Source: Euzebyales bacterium
GTDB taxonomy: Bacteria; Actinomycetota; Nitriliruptoria; Euzebyales; JAHELV01
Direction of reading: 5' to 3'
Length of the DNA: 36,498 bases
NCBI GenBank assembly: GCA_036374135.1
Contig: DASUUK010000105.1
Coordinates: 1 to 36,498, forward strand
Below the pieces are notes generated by a model. It did no database searches, was not told where the DNA came from, and saw only the letters and a list, made by a program, of their open reading frames with translations. This document shows positions 15,827-24,871 of this stretch, one piece after another. The stretch's first letter is position 1, and each line of letters begins with the position of its first letter. The translations under genes were made by a program, and so were the position numbers.

Positions 15827-15832
15827 CATACT
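15827..15832 (+). promoter_or_regulatory. -10-like element upstream of the 178-aa protein gene
   Basis: CATACT ends six bases before the ATG at 15839, the same spacing as at the SRPBCC gene. It fits a leaderless start, though it matches the consensus less well. Confidence 0.3.
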
Positions 15833-15838
15833 GCGTGC

Positions 15839-16375
15839 ATGGACGCATTGCTGTCGCGCATGAGCGCGTTGTGGGCCCGCTTGGAGGCCGGACCGTTGGG
15901 TGTGCCGATCGAGCGGATGCGCCGTCGATGGCACCGTGGCACCGGCAGGGTCGAGGAGGGGTGGCGGCAGGGCACGGCTCCCGCCCGGCCGGCCGTCGAC
16001 AAGGCTTCGGCAGCGGCCCACAAGGCGGCTGAGGCGGCGCGCCCCGGCACCCCTCCCATCCTGTACCGCGACCGCATGATCACGCTGGACCAGCACGGCG
16101 TCGTTGTCAGCGGCTACTACCTGCCGTTCGGTCGGCACCGCATCCCCTACGACCGCATCCGCGAGGTGCGCGAGCATCCGCTGACCCGTGGACGGCAGTT
16201 CCGTCTGCACGGGTTCGCCTGGCCGCGCTACTGGTACCACCGCGACGCCCGCCGTGGTGAGCGCGCCGTGGGCCTCGAGCTGCGCACCGACACGCTGCTG
16301 TGGCCGGTGCTGACACCGAAGGACGTGGACGCCGTCAAGGAGATCATCACCGAGCGCGTCAACGGGCGCCCGTGA
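15839..16375 (+). CDS. Hypothetical protein with a PH-like beta domain
   Basis: This 178-residue soluble protein is not assigned to a named family. Residues 1-70 are helical, Arg/Ala-rich and lack a signal. Residues about 75-175 form strands typical of a small bacterial PH-like domain (MITLDQHGVVVSGYYLPFGRHRIPYDRIREVREH) and end in TPKDVDAVKEIITERV, as PH-like proteins often do. An aromatic/basic cluster (HGFAWPRYWYHRD at about 124-136) stands out. Function unknown. It follows the DUF1772 gene by 31 bases and may have its own promoter, since no Shine-Dalgarno sequence is apparent. Confidence 0.8.
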   Translation: MDALLSRMSALWARLEAGPLGVPIERMRRRWHRGTGRVEEGWRQGTAPARPAVDKASAAAHKAAEAARPGTPPILYRDRMITLDQHGVVVSGYYLPFGRHRIPYDRIREVREHPLTRGRQFRLHGFAWPRYWYHRDARRGERAVGLELRTDTLLWPVLTPKDVDAVKEIITERVNGRP

Positions 16376-16453
16376 ACGTCGTCGATCAGCGCACGACGGT
16401 GCATCTCGACGGTCGTCCCTGATCGCGCCCTTTGCGGCGCGGTCGTCACCTTC

Positions 16454-16482
16454 TTGTCAACTCCCGCCAGCGTTGATTGAAT
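16454..16482 (+). promoter_or_regulatory. Candidate promoter of the LVIVD/PA protein gene
   Basis: TTGTCA (16454-16459) and TTGAAT (16477-16482) are 17 bases apart, each with four or more matches to the sigma-70-type consensus. The predicted leader to the ATG at 16548 would be about 60 bases. Confidence 0.45.
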
Positions 16483-16547
16483 GCTCCGGTCGGCGCGGCA
16501 CCGGGCCATGCCGCTGCGACGGAAAATCGACTCGAACCGGGGGGAAC

Positions 16548-18482
16548 ATGCATCGGCGCATCATGACGATCGTTGCGGCGTTGGCCGCACTGTTGCTCGG
16601 CGTGAGCAACCTGGCACTGGCACATCCCGGCGGCGAGGACGATGGCACGAGGCACGACAGCAGGCACGCGCTGCACGACTTCGGCCACGACTCCGACGCC
16701 GAGGGTCACATCGACCCGGATGTGAACTACGGGCTGCGCCTGGTCGGACAGGACACGCTCGCCGGCGTCGACGACGGACGCTACACCGACGTCTGGGCCG
16801 ACGGGCGCGGCTACGCCTACGTCGGCACCTTCGAAGAGCCCACCTGTGACCGATCGGGCGTGTACATCAGCGACATCTCGGACCCGGAGAACCCGACCAC
16901 CGTGTCGATGGTCAAGTCGCCGCCGAACACGCGGGTCAACGACGTCAAGACCGTCGAGGTCGACGGGATGACTGTGCTCATCCATACGCTGGAGCCGTGC
17001 GGCACCACCGTGCCGTCCGGCACGCAGGGCCAGGGCGGCATCGCCCTGTGGGACGTCACCGACCCCACGCAGCCGCGGTCGCTGAAGCGCAACTTCCTGG
17101 ACTTCGGTGTCCACAACACCTATCCGTGGCATGACGGTGACAACACGTACCTGATCGGTGTCAACGACGACGAACTGCAGGACGTCTTCATCGTCGACAT
17201 CACCAAGCCGCAGTCCCCGAAGCTGCTGTCCGAGGTCGGGCTGCCCGACTGGCCCGACGCGCAGGACGAGCAGTCCGACGGCACGGGCGCCTTCTCCGCG
17301 TCGTTCAACCACGACGTGTGGGTCACGGACCTCGGCGACGGCGACTTCCAAGCCGTCGTGTCGTACTGGGACGCCGGCTTCGTGACGCTCGACGTCAACG
17401 ACCCCGCGAACCCCATGTTCGTCGACGACTCGACCTACCCGGACCCCGATCCCGTCAACGGCTTCAGCCCGCCTGAGGGCAACGCGCACGCCGCGGTCTA
17501 CAACGCCGACAGCAGCCAGATCCTCGCGGGTGACGAGGACTTCGACCCGTACCGCGTGGTCGCCGAGATCACGTCGGGGACGTTCGCCGGCACGCTGTTC
17601 AACGGCACACAGGGAGACAACGTGCCGCAGATCAGCGATGAGACCGGTCTGGTCGGACAGGTGCGCTACGTCGGCACCGCGTGCGGCGGCGACATCCCCG
17701 ACCCCGACGGTGCGACGATCGCGTTGATCGAACGCGGTGGCTGCACCTTCACGCTGAAGGCGCAGACGGCCGAGGCCGAGGGCTACGAGGGTGCCATCGT
17801 GTTCAACTCCGAGGGCGGAGACCCACCATGTGAGGCGTCGGTATCTCCGATCGCCGAGGCGGGCATCCCGTTCCTCTTCGTCGCACGGTCCGTCGGTTAC
17901 GAACTGCTGGGCATCGAGGGCTACGACCCCGACAACTGCCCGGGTGGCGAGAACCCGGCACTGCCGGCGGTAGGCGCACTCGGTGAGTCGGTCAGCGTCA
18001 CCGCCGAGTGGGACGGGTGGGGCTACTTCCACCTGCTCGACCGCGAAACGCTGGACGAGCTCGGCTACTACGCGCCGGCGCAGGTCAACGACCCCGCGTT
18101 CGCGGAGGGCTTCGGCGACCTCACGATGCACAACGTCGAGGGCGACCCCGACGATCCGAACGTCGCGTACATCGCGTGGTACTCGCTGGGCATGCGCGTG
18201 GTGGAGCTGAACACCGGCGCTGACATCGAGCCGCCCGAGGACGAGACGGGTGCGGCCGACTGGGAGGCCGCGACGCCCGCGGTCGACGACTACTACGGCA
18301 ACAACGTCACCGAGGTCGGGCGTTGGATCTCGCCCGACGGCTCCAACTTCTGGGGTGTGACGGTCACCGAGATCGGCGGTCAGGAGTACATCCTCGCGTC
18401 CGACCGCAACTCGGGCCTGCACATCTTCCAGATGGACGAGAGCTACTGCGAGATCTTCGTCGAGGACGGGGTCTGCCCGTAG
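16548..18482 (+). CDS. Secreted LVIVD-repeat protein with an inserted PA domain
   Basis: A 644-residue exported protein with a signal peptide of about 25 residues ending ALAHP, then an His/Asp-rich stretch. LVIVD beta-propeller repeats appear as GVYISDISDPENPTTVSMV, GIALWDVTDPTQPRSL, VFIVDITKPQSPKLLSEVG and FVTLDVNDPANPMFVD. Between about 370 and 470 lies a protease-associated (PA) domain, recognisable from ATIALIERGGCTFTLKAQTAEAEGYEGAIVFNSE. The propeller then resumes and ends with GLHIFQMDESYCEIF. LVIVD proteins are cell-surface propellers of unknown ligand; PA domains usually mediate protein binding. ATG 16548 has GGGGGGAA just upstream. A strong hairpin follows the stop, and two relatives face it on the other strand. 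Confidence 0.9.
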   Translation: MHRRIMTIVAALAALLLGVSNLALAHPGGEDDGTRHDSRHALHDFGHDSDAEGHIDPDVNYGLRLVGQDTLAGVDDGRYTDVWADGRGYAYVGTFEEPTCDRSGVYISDISDPENPTTVSMVKSPPNTRVNDVKTVEVDGMTVLIHTLEPCGTTVPSGTQGQGGIALWDVTDPTQPRSLKRNFLDFGVHNTYPWHDGDNTYLIGVNDDELQDVFIVDITKPQSPKLLSEVGLPDWPDAQDEQSDGTGAFSASFNHDVWVTDLGDGDFQAVVSYWDAGFVTLDVNDPANPMFVDDSTYPDPDPVNGFSPPEGNAHAAVYNADSSQILAGDEDFDPYRVVAEITSGTFAGTLFNGTQGDNVPQISDETGLVGQVRYVGTACGGDIPDPDGATIALIERGGCTFTLKAQTAEAEGYEGAIVFNSEGGDPPCEASVSPIAEAGIPFLFVARSVGYELLGIEGYDPDNCPGGENPALPAVGALGESVSVTAEWDGWGYFHLLDRETLDELGYYAPAQVNDPAFAEGFGDLTMHNVEGDPDDPNVAYIAWYSLGMRVVELNTGADIEPPEDETGAADWEAATPAVDDYYGNNVTEVGRWISPDGSNFWGVTVTEIGGQEYILASDRNSGLHIFQMDESYCEIFVEDGVCP

Positions 18483-18499
18483 CACGTAGCTGAGCAGAT

Positions 18500-18530
18500 C
18501 GGGCCCGGGGAGCTGAGCACCCCGGGCCCG
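18500..18530. terminator. Hairpin between convergent LVIVD genes
   Basis: CGGGCCCGGGG (18500-18510) and its complement (18520-18530) form a perfect 11-bp stem around a 9-base loop, 17 bases after one stop and 15 before the convergent one. It has no T-run. Confidence 0.6.
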
Positions 18531-18545
18531 TTCGCGTCGCCGGGC

Positions 18546-20157
18546 TCAGCGCTGCGGAGGACGCGCGCTCATGTCAATGCGTGCGGCGTCGCCGAGGTTC
18601 GACGCGCCCTCGAGGAACTCGACGGCGTCGACCTGCCGTGCGTGCTTGCCTGTGTAGCGCAGGATGTACAGCCCGTTGCGGATGTCCACGACGTAGACCA
18701 ACCCCTCGGAGATGACCGGGAAGCTCCACACGACCACCTGGTTCGGCCCGCGGCTCAGAGCGGGATCCTCGGTGGCCACCGACGTCAGCGGCTCCGGTGA
18801 GAACCATCCCGCCTGCTTCGGGTTCGCGGGACCGGAGACGTCGATCGCCTGCAGACCCCCCGAGTGCCAGGCGATGAACGCCAGGTTGCGGGTCAGCGTC
18901 GGGTTGTGCGACGCGAAGCTGGTCAGCCTGTTCGTTGGCGAGTCCGGCGCGAGCGTCTCGCAGAACGCCTCGGTGTTCTGCCTGATCTGGTACTCCCCGA
19001 CGATGTGGGGACGACGTGGCTGCGCGACGTTGATCGTGCGGACCCATCCCCATGGGCAGCCATGGCTCGGCACGGTGAAGGTGCCGTACACCTCGTCGGT
19101 CACGAGGGCGAACGGCCGACCGGGCAGGGGTACCGCCGAATGCGCCGGGTTCGCATTCTCCCACGTCGGCCGATTCTCCGGTGGCGTGAGCAGGTCGTCA
19201 TTGAGCGAGAGCACCACACCGTCGGCCACACCGCCGACGACCGCGCTCGTGTCGAGCACCAGGAAGTGCCCGTCGAGGTACGCCAGGTACGTCCGGGTGC
19301 CGTCGACCCGACGGCGTCATCGAGTGCAGCGCCAGGTTGCAGTTGTACACCGCGCAGTCCGGCGGCCCGTACGCCGGATCGTCGGTGCCCGGGAACAGGT
19401 GGTTCCAGTTCCCCTCCGCCACCAGTCGCGCGTCGCCACCCTCGGACACGTCGCTGATGTCGACGATCATGAGGTTGGGACGGTCGGAGTCCAGCGAGAT
19501 CGTCGGCAGCGAGATCCACAGCAGCGCACGGTCAGGATCGTCAGGGTCGACCCACAGGAACATCTCGTGGGGCGCGCGCACCTGCCCGTTCGCCGTCGTT
19601 GGCACGTAGCCCGAGATGAGCGTGGGGTTGACGGGATCGCTGAGGTCGTAGAAGCGGATCTCGGGCGTGACCTGCGTACCCGAGCAGGCGTGGATGAACG
19701 CGCTGCAGGTGAAGTTCATCACCATCAACAGGTCCCTCTCGGGCCACACGCGCAGCTCGCGCGACGTCTCGCCGTCGTTGCCCTCGAGCGGTGGTCCGAT
19801 CTCGCCCACGACCTGGGGGTCCGTCGGATCGGACGCGTCGACGATCAGCACGCCGGGGTGTTCGTGCGGGCACGAGTCGGGGTCTTCTTCGCGTCGAGGG
19901 TCGCCGATCCCGCAGGTGTCGGAGCCGTCTGTGCGGTTGCCGATGTAGACGTAGTCGCCGTACAGCGCAATGCCGGCGTTCATGCCGCGGCCGAACAGGG
20001 GCTCGTGACCGACCAGTTCGAGGTTCTCTGCGGTGCCCGGTGTGCCGCCAGCGCCGACGTTGTTGTCCTCCCGGCTCTGGCCGCTCGCGGCGGCCGGCAT
20101 CAACGCCAGCACGAGCGTCAGGATCAGGCCGGCGATCGTTGCCTGCCGTCTATGCAT
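18546..20157 (-). pseudogene. Secreted LVIVD-repeat protein, interrupted by one frameshift
   Basis: The coding sequence is intact except for one break. From ATG 20157 (AGGGGAAG upstream) it encodes a signal peptide (MHRRQATIAGLILTLVLALMPAAASG) and propeller repeats such as GVLIVDASDPTDPQVVGEIG, IRFYDLSDPVNPTLISGYV and LMIVDISDVSEGG. After LHSMTPSG at about 19307-19312 the frame is lost; it continues one base over as VDGTRTYLAYLDGHFLVLDTSAV and runs to 18546 with IDVSGPANPKQAGWF and VYVVDIRNGLYILRYTG. Restoring one G in the GGG run would give about 537 residues. It is either a recent pseudogene or a sequencing error. It is probably transcribed after the 495-aa paralogue, though a hairpin separates the two. 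Confidence 0.8.
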
Positions 20158-20220
20158 GGTTCTTCCCCTCTCGGATGATGACCGGCCGCACCGGGATCGG
20201 CACGGAGAGGACGTCGCATC

Positions 20221-20264
20221 GGACGGTGGCGGCGGACGGCGTCGCGGACCCGCCGCCACCGTCC
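20221..20264 (-). terminator. Strong hairpin between two LVIVD genes
   Basis: A perfect 15-bp inverted repeat (GGACGGTGGCGGCGG at 20221-20235, complement at 20250-20264) with a 14-base loop begins 11 bases after the stop of the 495-aa gene. It probably ends or weakens transcription into the next LVIVD gene. Confidence 0.6.
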
Positions 20265-20274
20265 CGGCCGGACG

Positions 20275-21762
20275 TCAGCCGCGCAGTCGCAGCACGACGA
20301 GGCCGCCTGACCGGTCGGAGCCGTAGATGTACTGCTCACCGGCCAGCACCGCGTCCGCATCGCCGTCGCTGATCGCCTGCCAGAACGAGCCGCACAGCCG
20401 GTACAGCCGCTTCTCCTCCGGCGTCTCGCGCCGCTTGTCGCTGCACTCCTGGCCGCCGGCGGCCTTGTACTGCGCCAGCAGCGTCGGGTTCGCCGGATCC
20501 GAGATGTCCCAGACGTACAGGCCGTCGAAGTACGCCCCGTGCGTCATGATGTCGCCGTAGATCCGGAAGTTGTGCCCGGTCCGCGCGTAGTTCGTGGTCT
20601 CACCGTTGCGGTTGCTGCCGGTCGGATGGTCACCACTCGCGTCGTCGGCGTTGCGGTCCGAGCACTGGTTCGCGCTGGACGTCGGCCAGTCGAGCACGCC
20701 GACCTCCTCCACCAATCGGGGCTCCTCGCCCACGGCGGGCAGGTCCGCCGTGTCGAAGATGTGGATGATCCCAGGGTCGCCGCACTGGATCTCGTCACCG
20801 ACGTACGTGAAGGCGCCGTCGTCGGTGGGTTCGGCGTAGTGACCGTTGGACCCGGTCGTGTAGCCGTCGACCGTGACGGTGCCGTCTGCGTTGATGTAGT
20901 TGTTGAACGCAACCAGGTGGTCGCTGATGTCGCCGGTCGTTGAGCCCTCGACCACGTCGGTCACGTCGACGACGTAGAACTGCGGGCCAGCGACGTAGGC
21001 GAAGATCCGACCGTCCGGGGCGCGCTGCACGAACAGGTCATGGGACTCTTCGCGCTCGACCTCGGGGCGGACCGAGCGGGTGTCCTCGAGGTTCGAGTAC
21101 CACGCGACCAGCTCGGGCGGTGCGGGGGTGTCACCGAACAGCGGGCGGATGTCCCAGATCTCGAAGCTGGCCTCGTCGATGCCGCCGAGGAACGCGTAGT
21201 CGCCGAACAGGAAGCCGTTGTGGGATCCGCCCTCCCGGTCGATGAACGCGACCTGATCACCGAGCGCTGCGGCGGGGTCGTAGCCCCACGGTTCGGCCGT
21301 CGCCGGATCGCGGATGTCGAACAACCAGGCGCCGTCGTTGTCGTCGGGCGCACCCTGCGTAGTGGCCAGCACGGTGTTGCAGGCGGGGTCGTCCGCACCG
21401 GTCGTGTTCTCGCCGTACCCGCAGCGGTCGACGTCGCCGTTCACCTTCGTGTCCAGCACGGCGCCGGGCAACATGAAGTAGGTCGCCAGCGTCGGGTTGG
21501 CGGGATCGGACACGTCGGCGACCTTGAACGCCGACTGGCCGTTCTCGTCGAGCGGGCTGAAGCTGCCGACGTAGATGAAGTCGTCGCGGATCTCGATCTC
21601 GGTGTTGCGGGTCGTGAAGTCGAGGTCGTAGTCGGTCGCGCCGACCCGTTCGAGTCCGCGTGGCGTGGTCTGGGCCGCGGCCGTCAGTGGCAGGACGAGC
21701 AGGACGAGCGTGAACAGCGCCAACGGAAGCCGGCGCAGGCGGTGGCGTGGGCGAAGGTGCAT
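20275..21762 (-). CDS. Secreted LVIVD-repeat beta-propeller protein
   Basis: A 495-residue exported protein. The signal peptide (Arg/His-rich start, LALFTLVLLVLPLTAAAQ) ends near residue 30. Repeats of the LVIVD type follow: AFKVADVSDPANPTLATYF, AWLFDIRDPATAEPWG, FEIWDIRPLFGD, FYVVDVTDVVEGS, IHIFDTADLPAVGEEP and LYVWDISDPANPTLLAQYK, ending GLVVLRLRG. Several cysteines (about ten) could form disulfides. ATG 21762 has AGGGGGA seven bases upstream; the frame is open further to 21855 without a signal-like sequence. It is one of three paralogues in 5.3 kb. No enzyme motif is seen, so a structural or binding role at the cell surface is likely. Confidence 0.9.
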   Translation of the reverse strand: MHLRPRHRLRRLPLALFTLVLLVLPLTAAAQTTPRGLERVGATDYDLDFTTRNTEIEIRDDFIYVGSFSPLDENGQSAFKVADVSDPANPTLATYFMLPGAVLDTKVNGDVDRCGYGENTTGADDPACNTVLATTQGAPDDNDGAWLFDIRDPATAEPWGYDPAAALGDQVAFIDREGGSHNGFLFGDYAFLGGIDEASFEIWDIRPLFGDTPAPPELVAWYSNLEDTRSVRPEVEREESHDLFVQRAPDGRIFAYVAGPQFYVVDVTDVVEGSTTGDISDHLVAFNNYINADGTVTVDGYTTGSNGHYAEPTDDGAFTYVGDEIQCGDPGIIHIFDTADLPAVGEEPRLVEEVGVLDWPTSSANQCSDRNADDASGDHPTGSNRNGETTNYARTGHNFRIYGDIMTHGAYFDGLYVWDISDPANPTLLAQYKAAGGQECSDKRRETPEEKRLYRLCGSFWQAISDGDADAVLAGEQYIYGSDRSGGLVVLRLRG

Positions 21763-22021
21763 CACAGTCCCCCTGTGGGAGATCGACACGGCGGCCGCGG
21801 CGGACCGCCCGGATTGCGGAAGCGGCGACCACCCCCTTTGCGACTGTCCGCGCACGGAGCCGATCGGGAGCGTCCTGCGGCCGATCGTCGACCGCCACGT
21901 GTGGTGCCCCCTCAGCGCCGCACACGGGTCGGTTCACCCTCTATGACAAACCGTAGTAGTTGCTGCGTGAGCCCGTCAATGGCTGCGTTCAACTTCTCGT
22001 CACACGCGCGGGCGTGCAAGC

Positions 22022-23209
22022 TCAGTCCGACGGCAGGCGGTAGGGCAGTCCCGTGTAGTTCTCCGCGAAGGCGGTCTGCGCAGCGCGAGAGTCCTCCAGG
22101 TAGGCGAGCTCGGTCTCGGCGATGCGCTCGTCGAACGCGTCGTCGGCGGCGGGGAAACGGTGCATCATCGTGGTCATCCACCACGAGAACCGCACCGCCT
22201 TCCAGACCCGCAGCAGCGCGTTGTCCGAGTACGCGTCCACGCCGGATGACGAGCCGTCGTGGTACCAGTCCCGCAGCGCGTCGGCCAGGTACACGACGTC
22301 GGACACGGCGAGGTTGAGCCCCTTCGCGCCCGTCGGCGGCACGATGTGGGCAGCGTCGCCGGCGAGGAGCAGACGGCCGTGGCGCATGGGTTCGGCGACG
22401 AAGCTGCGCAGGGGGGTGACCGACTTCTCGATCGACGGCCCTGTCTGCAGGTTCGCGACCGCGTCGTCGGGCAGCCGGGTCGTCAACGCGGTCCAGAACC
22501 TGTCGTCGGACCACTCGCCGGGGTCGGCGTCGGCCGCGCACTGCACGTAGTAGCGCGACAGCATCTCGTGGCGCATGGAGCAGAGCGCGAAGCCGTCGGG
22601 GTGGTGGGCGTAGATGAGCTCATCGTCGATCGGTGGGGTCTCCGACAGGATGCCGAGCCAGCCGAAGGGATAGACGCGCTCGAAGGTGGACACGACGTTG
22701 GCGGGCACGGCGCGGCGGGACACGCCGTACTGGCCGTCGCAGCCTGCGACCCAGTCGCACTCCAGGCGTTCGGTCTGCCCGTCCCGAGCAAGTTCGACGT
22801 ACGGCGCGTCACCCGTGACGCCGCGGATCGCCGTGGCATCGGCGTCGTCGATGATCGTGATGCCGCGTTCGCCCATGGCGTCGTAGAGGTCGTGCTGGAC
22901 CTCGGTCTGGCCGTAGATCATGACGTAGCGGTCGACCAGGCCGGCGAAGTCGATGCGCACCGTGCGCCCGCCGAAGGCCAGGTTCACGCCCTCGTGGCGG
23001 AACCCCTCCTTGTCCATCCTCTCGCCCAGGCCAACCGAGCGGAGGGTGTCACACGTCCCGTACTCGAGCACGCCGGCGCGTATCCGCGAGAGCACGTAGG
23101 CCTGGCTGCGCCGTTCGAGCACGACGCTGTCGATGCCGGCGCCGTGCAGCAGCAGCGACAGCAGCGAGCCGGCCGGCCCGCCGCCGATGATCGCGACCTG
23201 GGTCCGCAT
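22022..23209 (-). CDS. pobA: 4-hydroxybenzoate 3-monooxygenase
   Basis: The 395-residue flavoenzyme turns 4-hydroxybenzoate into protocatechuate using NAD(P)H and O2. It has the FAD motif GGGPAG at 9-14, the GCDGQYGVSRRAVP DG region at about 155, and GDAAHIVPPTGAKGLN with the FAD-binding Asp at about 285. Substrate-site residues fit the Pseudomonas enzyme: Ser, Arg, Arg and Tyr in CSMRHEMLSRYY keep the spacing of S212, R214, R220 and Y222. The length matches the 394 residues of that enzyme. ATG 23209 has GAGGAG upstream. No pca genes or pobR-type regulator are in the window; protocatechuate must be used elsewhere. Confidence 0.95.
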   Translation of the reverse strand: MRTQVAIIGGGPAGSLLSLLLHGAGIDSVVLERRSQAYVLSRIRAGVLEYGTCDTLRSVGLGERMDKEGFRHEGVNLAFGGRTVRIDFAGLVDRYVMIYGQTEVQHDLYDAMGERGITIIDDADATAIRGVTGDAPYVELARDGQTERLECDWVAGCDGQYGVSRRAVPANVVSTFERVYPFGWLGILSETPPIDDELIYAHHPDGFALCSMRHEMLSRYYVQCAADADPGEWSDDRFWTALTTRLPDDAVANLQTGPSIEKSVTPLRSFVAEPMRHGRLLLAGDAAHIVPPTGAKGLNLAVSDVVYLADALRDWYHDGSSSGVDAYSDNALLRVWKAVRFSWWMTTMMHRFPAADDAFDERIAETELAYLEDSRAAQTAFAENYTGLPYRLPSD

Positions 23210-23304
23210 CCTTCGACTCCTCGACCGATCCGCTGGGACGACGCCGCGGATACCAGCGTTGCGTGGACGGTACCAACGCAACCGAACGGCCGGCGCCCTG
23301 TCAT

Positions 23305-23407
23305 GGGGAGAGTTGCGCGGCTCGGTGTTGAGAAGTCTCCCCGCTGGCGGACGGGGACGGGTTGTCGGGGAGAGGTGCGCGGCTCGGTGTTGAGAAGTCT
23401 CCCCGCT
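23305..23407. repeat. Two copies of a 41-bp hairpin element
   Basis: Nearly identical 41-bp units at 23305-23345 and 23367-23407 differ at one base (GAGTTGC against GAGGTGC) and repeat every 62 bases. Each starts GGGGAGA and ends TCTCCCCGCT, so GGGGAGA/TCTCCCC can form a 7-bp stem around a 24-base loop containing GCGCGGCTCGGTGTTGAGAAG. They sit between the end of the nuo operon and the start of pobA, both on the minus strand. They could act as a double terminator, a pobA control region, or members of a dispersed intergenic repeat. Confidence 0.75.
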
Positions 23408-23431
23408 CCACGGCGCTGCGCCCGGTCGTCG

Positions 23432-24868
23432 TCAGGGCAGCAGCGTGCCCGACGTCAGCGGACCGAGCAGCGGCCCGGCGCCGAGTCCGACAGCGACGAC
23501 GGCCAGGCCGGCGGTCACCGCTGCGGCGGTCGCCCAGCCGCCCAGCAGCGGGGCGGGCTCGTCAGCCGCGGGATCATCGAAGTACATCGGGCCGATGACG
23601 CGCAGGTAGTAGTAGAGCGACACGACGGTGTTGACCACCGCGAGCACGGCCAGCCAGCCGTACCCGCCCTGCAGGGTCGCGGTGAACAGCGTCAGCTTGC
23701 CCACGAAGCCGGCCAACGGTGGGATGCCGACCAACGACAGCAGCGCAACGACCAGCGTCGCGGTGAGCACCGGACGGCGCGTCGCGAGCGCTCGGTAGTC
23801 GGTGATCCGCGTCCGTCCGCGCAGCGCCACGACCACGCCGAACGCCGCGACGTTCGCCGCGGCGTACCCGGCCAGGAAGTACACCAGTGCGCCGGCCGCC
23901 GTCGGACTGCGTTCCATCACGACCACGGCCATCAGTGCGTATCCGGCCTGCGACACCGAGGACCAGCCGAGCAGCCGACGCAGGTCGTCCTGCCACAGCG
24001 CGGCGAGGTTGCCCAATGTCATCGTCGCCGCCGCGAGGACGGCGACGAACACACGCCAGTCGATGACGGCGTCCGGCAGCACGTGCATGACCCGTGACAG
24101 CGCGACGACGGCGCCGACCTTCGGGGCAACGGTCAGGAACGCGGCGGCCGGGGCGGGGCCGCCCTGAGCGACGTCGGGCACCCAGGCGTGCGCGGGCGTG
24201 GCGCCGATCTCGAAGGCCAGGCCGACACCGATGGTCACGACGGCGGCCAGCAGTACGACAGCATCCGGATCGCCGGTCGACAGCACGTCCGCCGTCCCGG
24301 CGAGGCTGGTCGTACCGGTGAGGCCGAACAGCAGCACGACGCCGATCAGCAGGACAGCGTTGGTCAGCGCGCCGATCAGGAAGTACTTCATGCCGGCCTC
24401 GACGGCGGCCGCCGATCCCCGGTGGTACGCGGCCATCGTGTACCCGGTGACCGAGACGAGCAGCATGCCGACCACGATCTCCATCGTGTCGGCGGCGCCG
24501 GCAAGGACCATGGCGCCGGTGGCGCTGAACAGCACGATCGCCGGGTGCTCGCCCGCGCGCGGGTCGGTGCGCATCCAGCGGTGTGCCAGCGCCAGCGTCA
24601 CCAGGGTGACCGCGAGGATCGTCAACTCGGCGCCCGTGGTCACCCGGTCGAGCGCCCAGTCGCCCATGAACCCCAGCCGCGGCTCCGTCATCGCGAGGCG
24701 CACGCTCCAGACCGCCGCGACGCCGACGCAGGCGCAGGCCAACGGAGTCGTCACCCACTGGAGGCGCCGTGGCACGAAGATCGCGGTCAGCAGGATCACG
24801 GCGGCGCCGACGACCAGTGCCAGCTCAGGCCCCAGGTCGCCCGGCGTCATCGCGCCCATGCCGCGCAT
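23432..24868 (-). CDS. nuoN: Complex I-like membrane subunit N
   Basis: A 478-residue, 14-helix antiporter-like subunit with the NuoN signature around EAGMKYFLIGALTNAVLLIG and HAWVPDVAQGGPAPAAAFLTVAPK. In complex I this subunit forms the proton channel next to NuoK. The channel charges are altered. The TM5 glutamate of E. coli NuoN (E133) aligns with Leu136 in GMLLVSVTGY, and the TM7 lysine aligns with Glu220 (AFEIGATPAHAW). Lys250 (APK) and Lys391 (FVGKLTLF) remain, and Glu130 might replace the missing glutamate. Start at ATG 24868, three bases after the nuoM stop; two in-frame ATGs follow closely but lack ribosome sites. Last gene of the operon. Confidence 0.92.
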   Translation of the reverse strand: MRGMGAMTPGDLGPELALVVGAAVILLTAIFVPRRLQWVTTPLACACVGVAAVWSVRLAMTEPRLGFMGDWALDRVTTGAELTILAVTLVTLALAHRWMRTDPRAGEHPAIVLFSATGAMVLAGAADTMEIVVGMLLVSVTGYTMAAYHRGSAAAVEAGMKYFLIGALTNAVLLIGVVLLFGLTGTTSLAGTADVLSTGDPDAVVLLAAVVTIGVGLAFEIGATPAHAWVPDVAQGGPAPAAAFLTVAPKVGAVVALSRVMHVLPDAVIDWRVFVAVLAAATMTLGNLAALWQDDLRRLLGWSSVSQAGYALMAVVVMERSPTAAGALVYFLAGYAAANVAAFGVVVALRGRTRITDYRALATRRPVLTATLVVALLSLVGIPPLAGFVGKLTLFTATLQGGYGWLAVLAVVNTVVSLYYYLRVIGPMYFDDPAADEPAPLLGGWATAAAVTAGLAVVAVGLGAGPLLGPLTSGTLLP

Positions 24869-24871
24869 GAC

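Noticed and set aside
20221-20264. Attachment site or inverted-repeat end of a mobile element
   Set aside because: No transposase or integrase and no matching partner repeat; position right after a stop codon fits a terminator.
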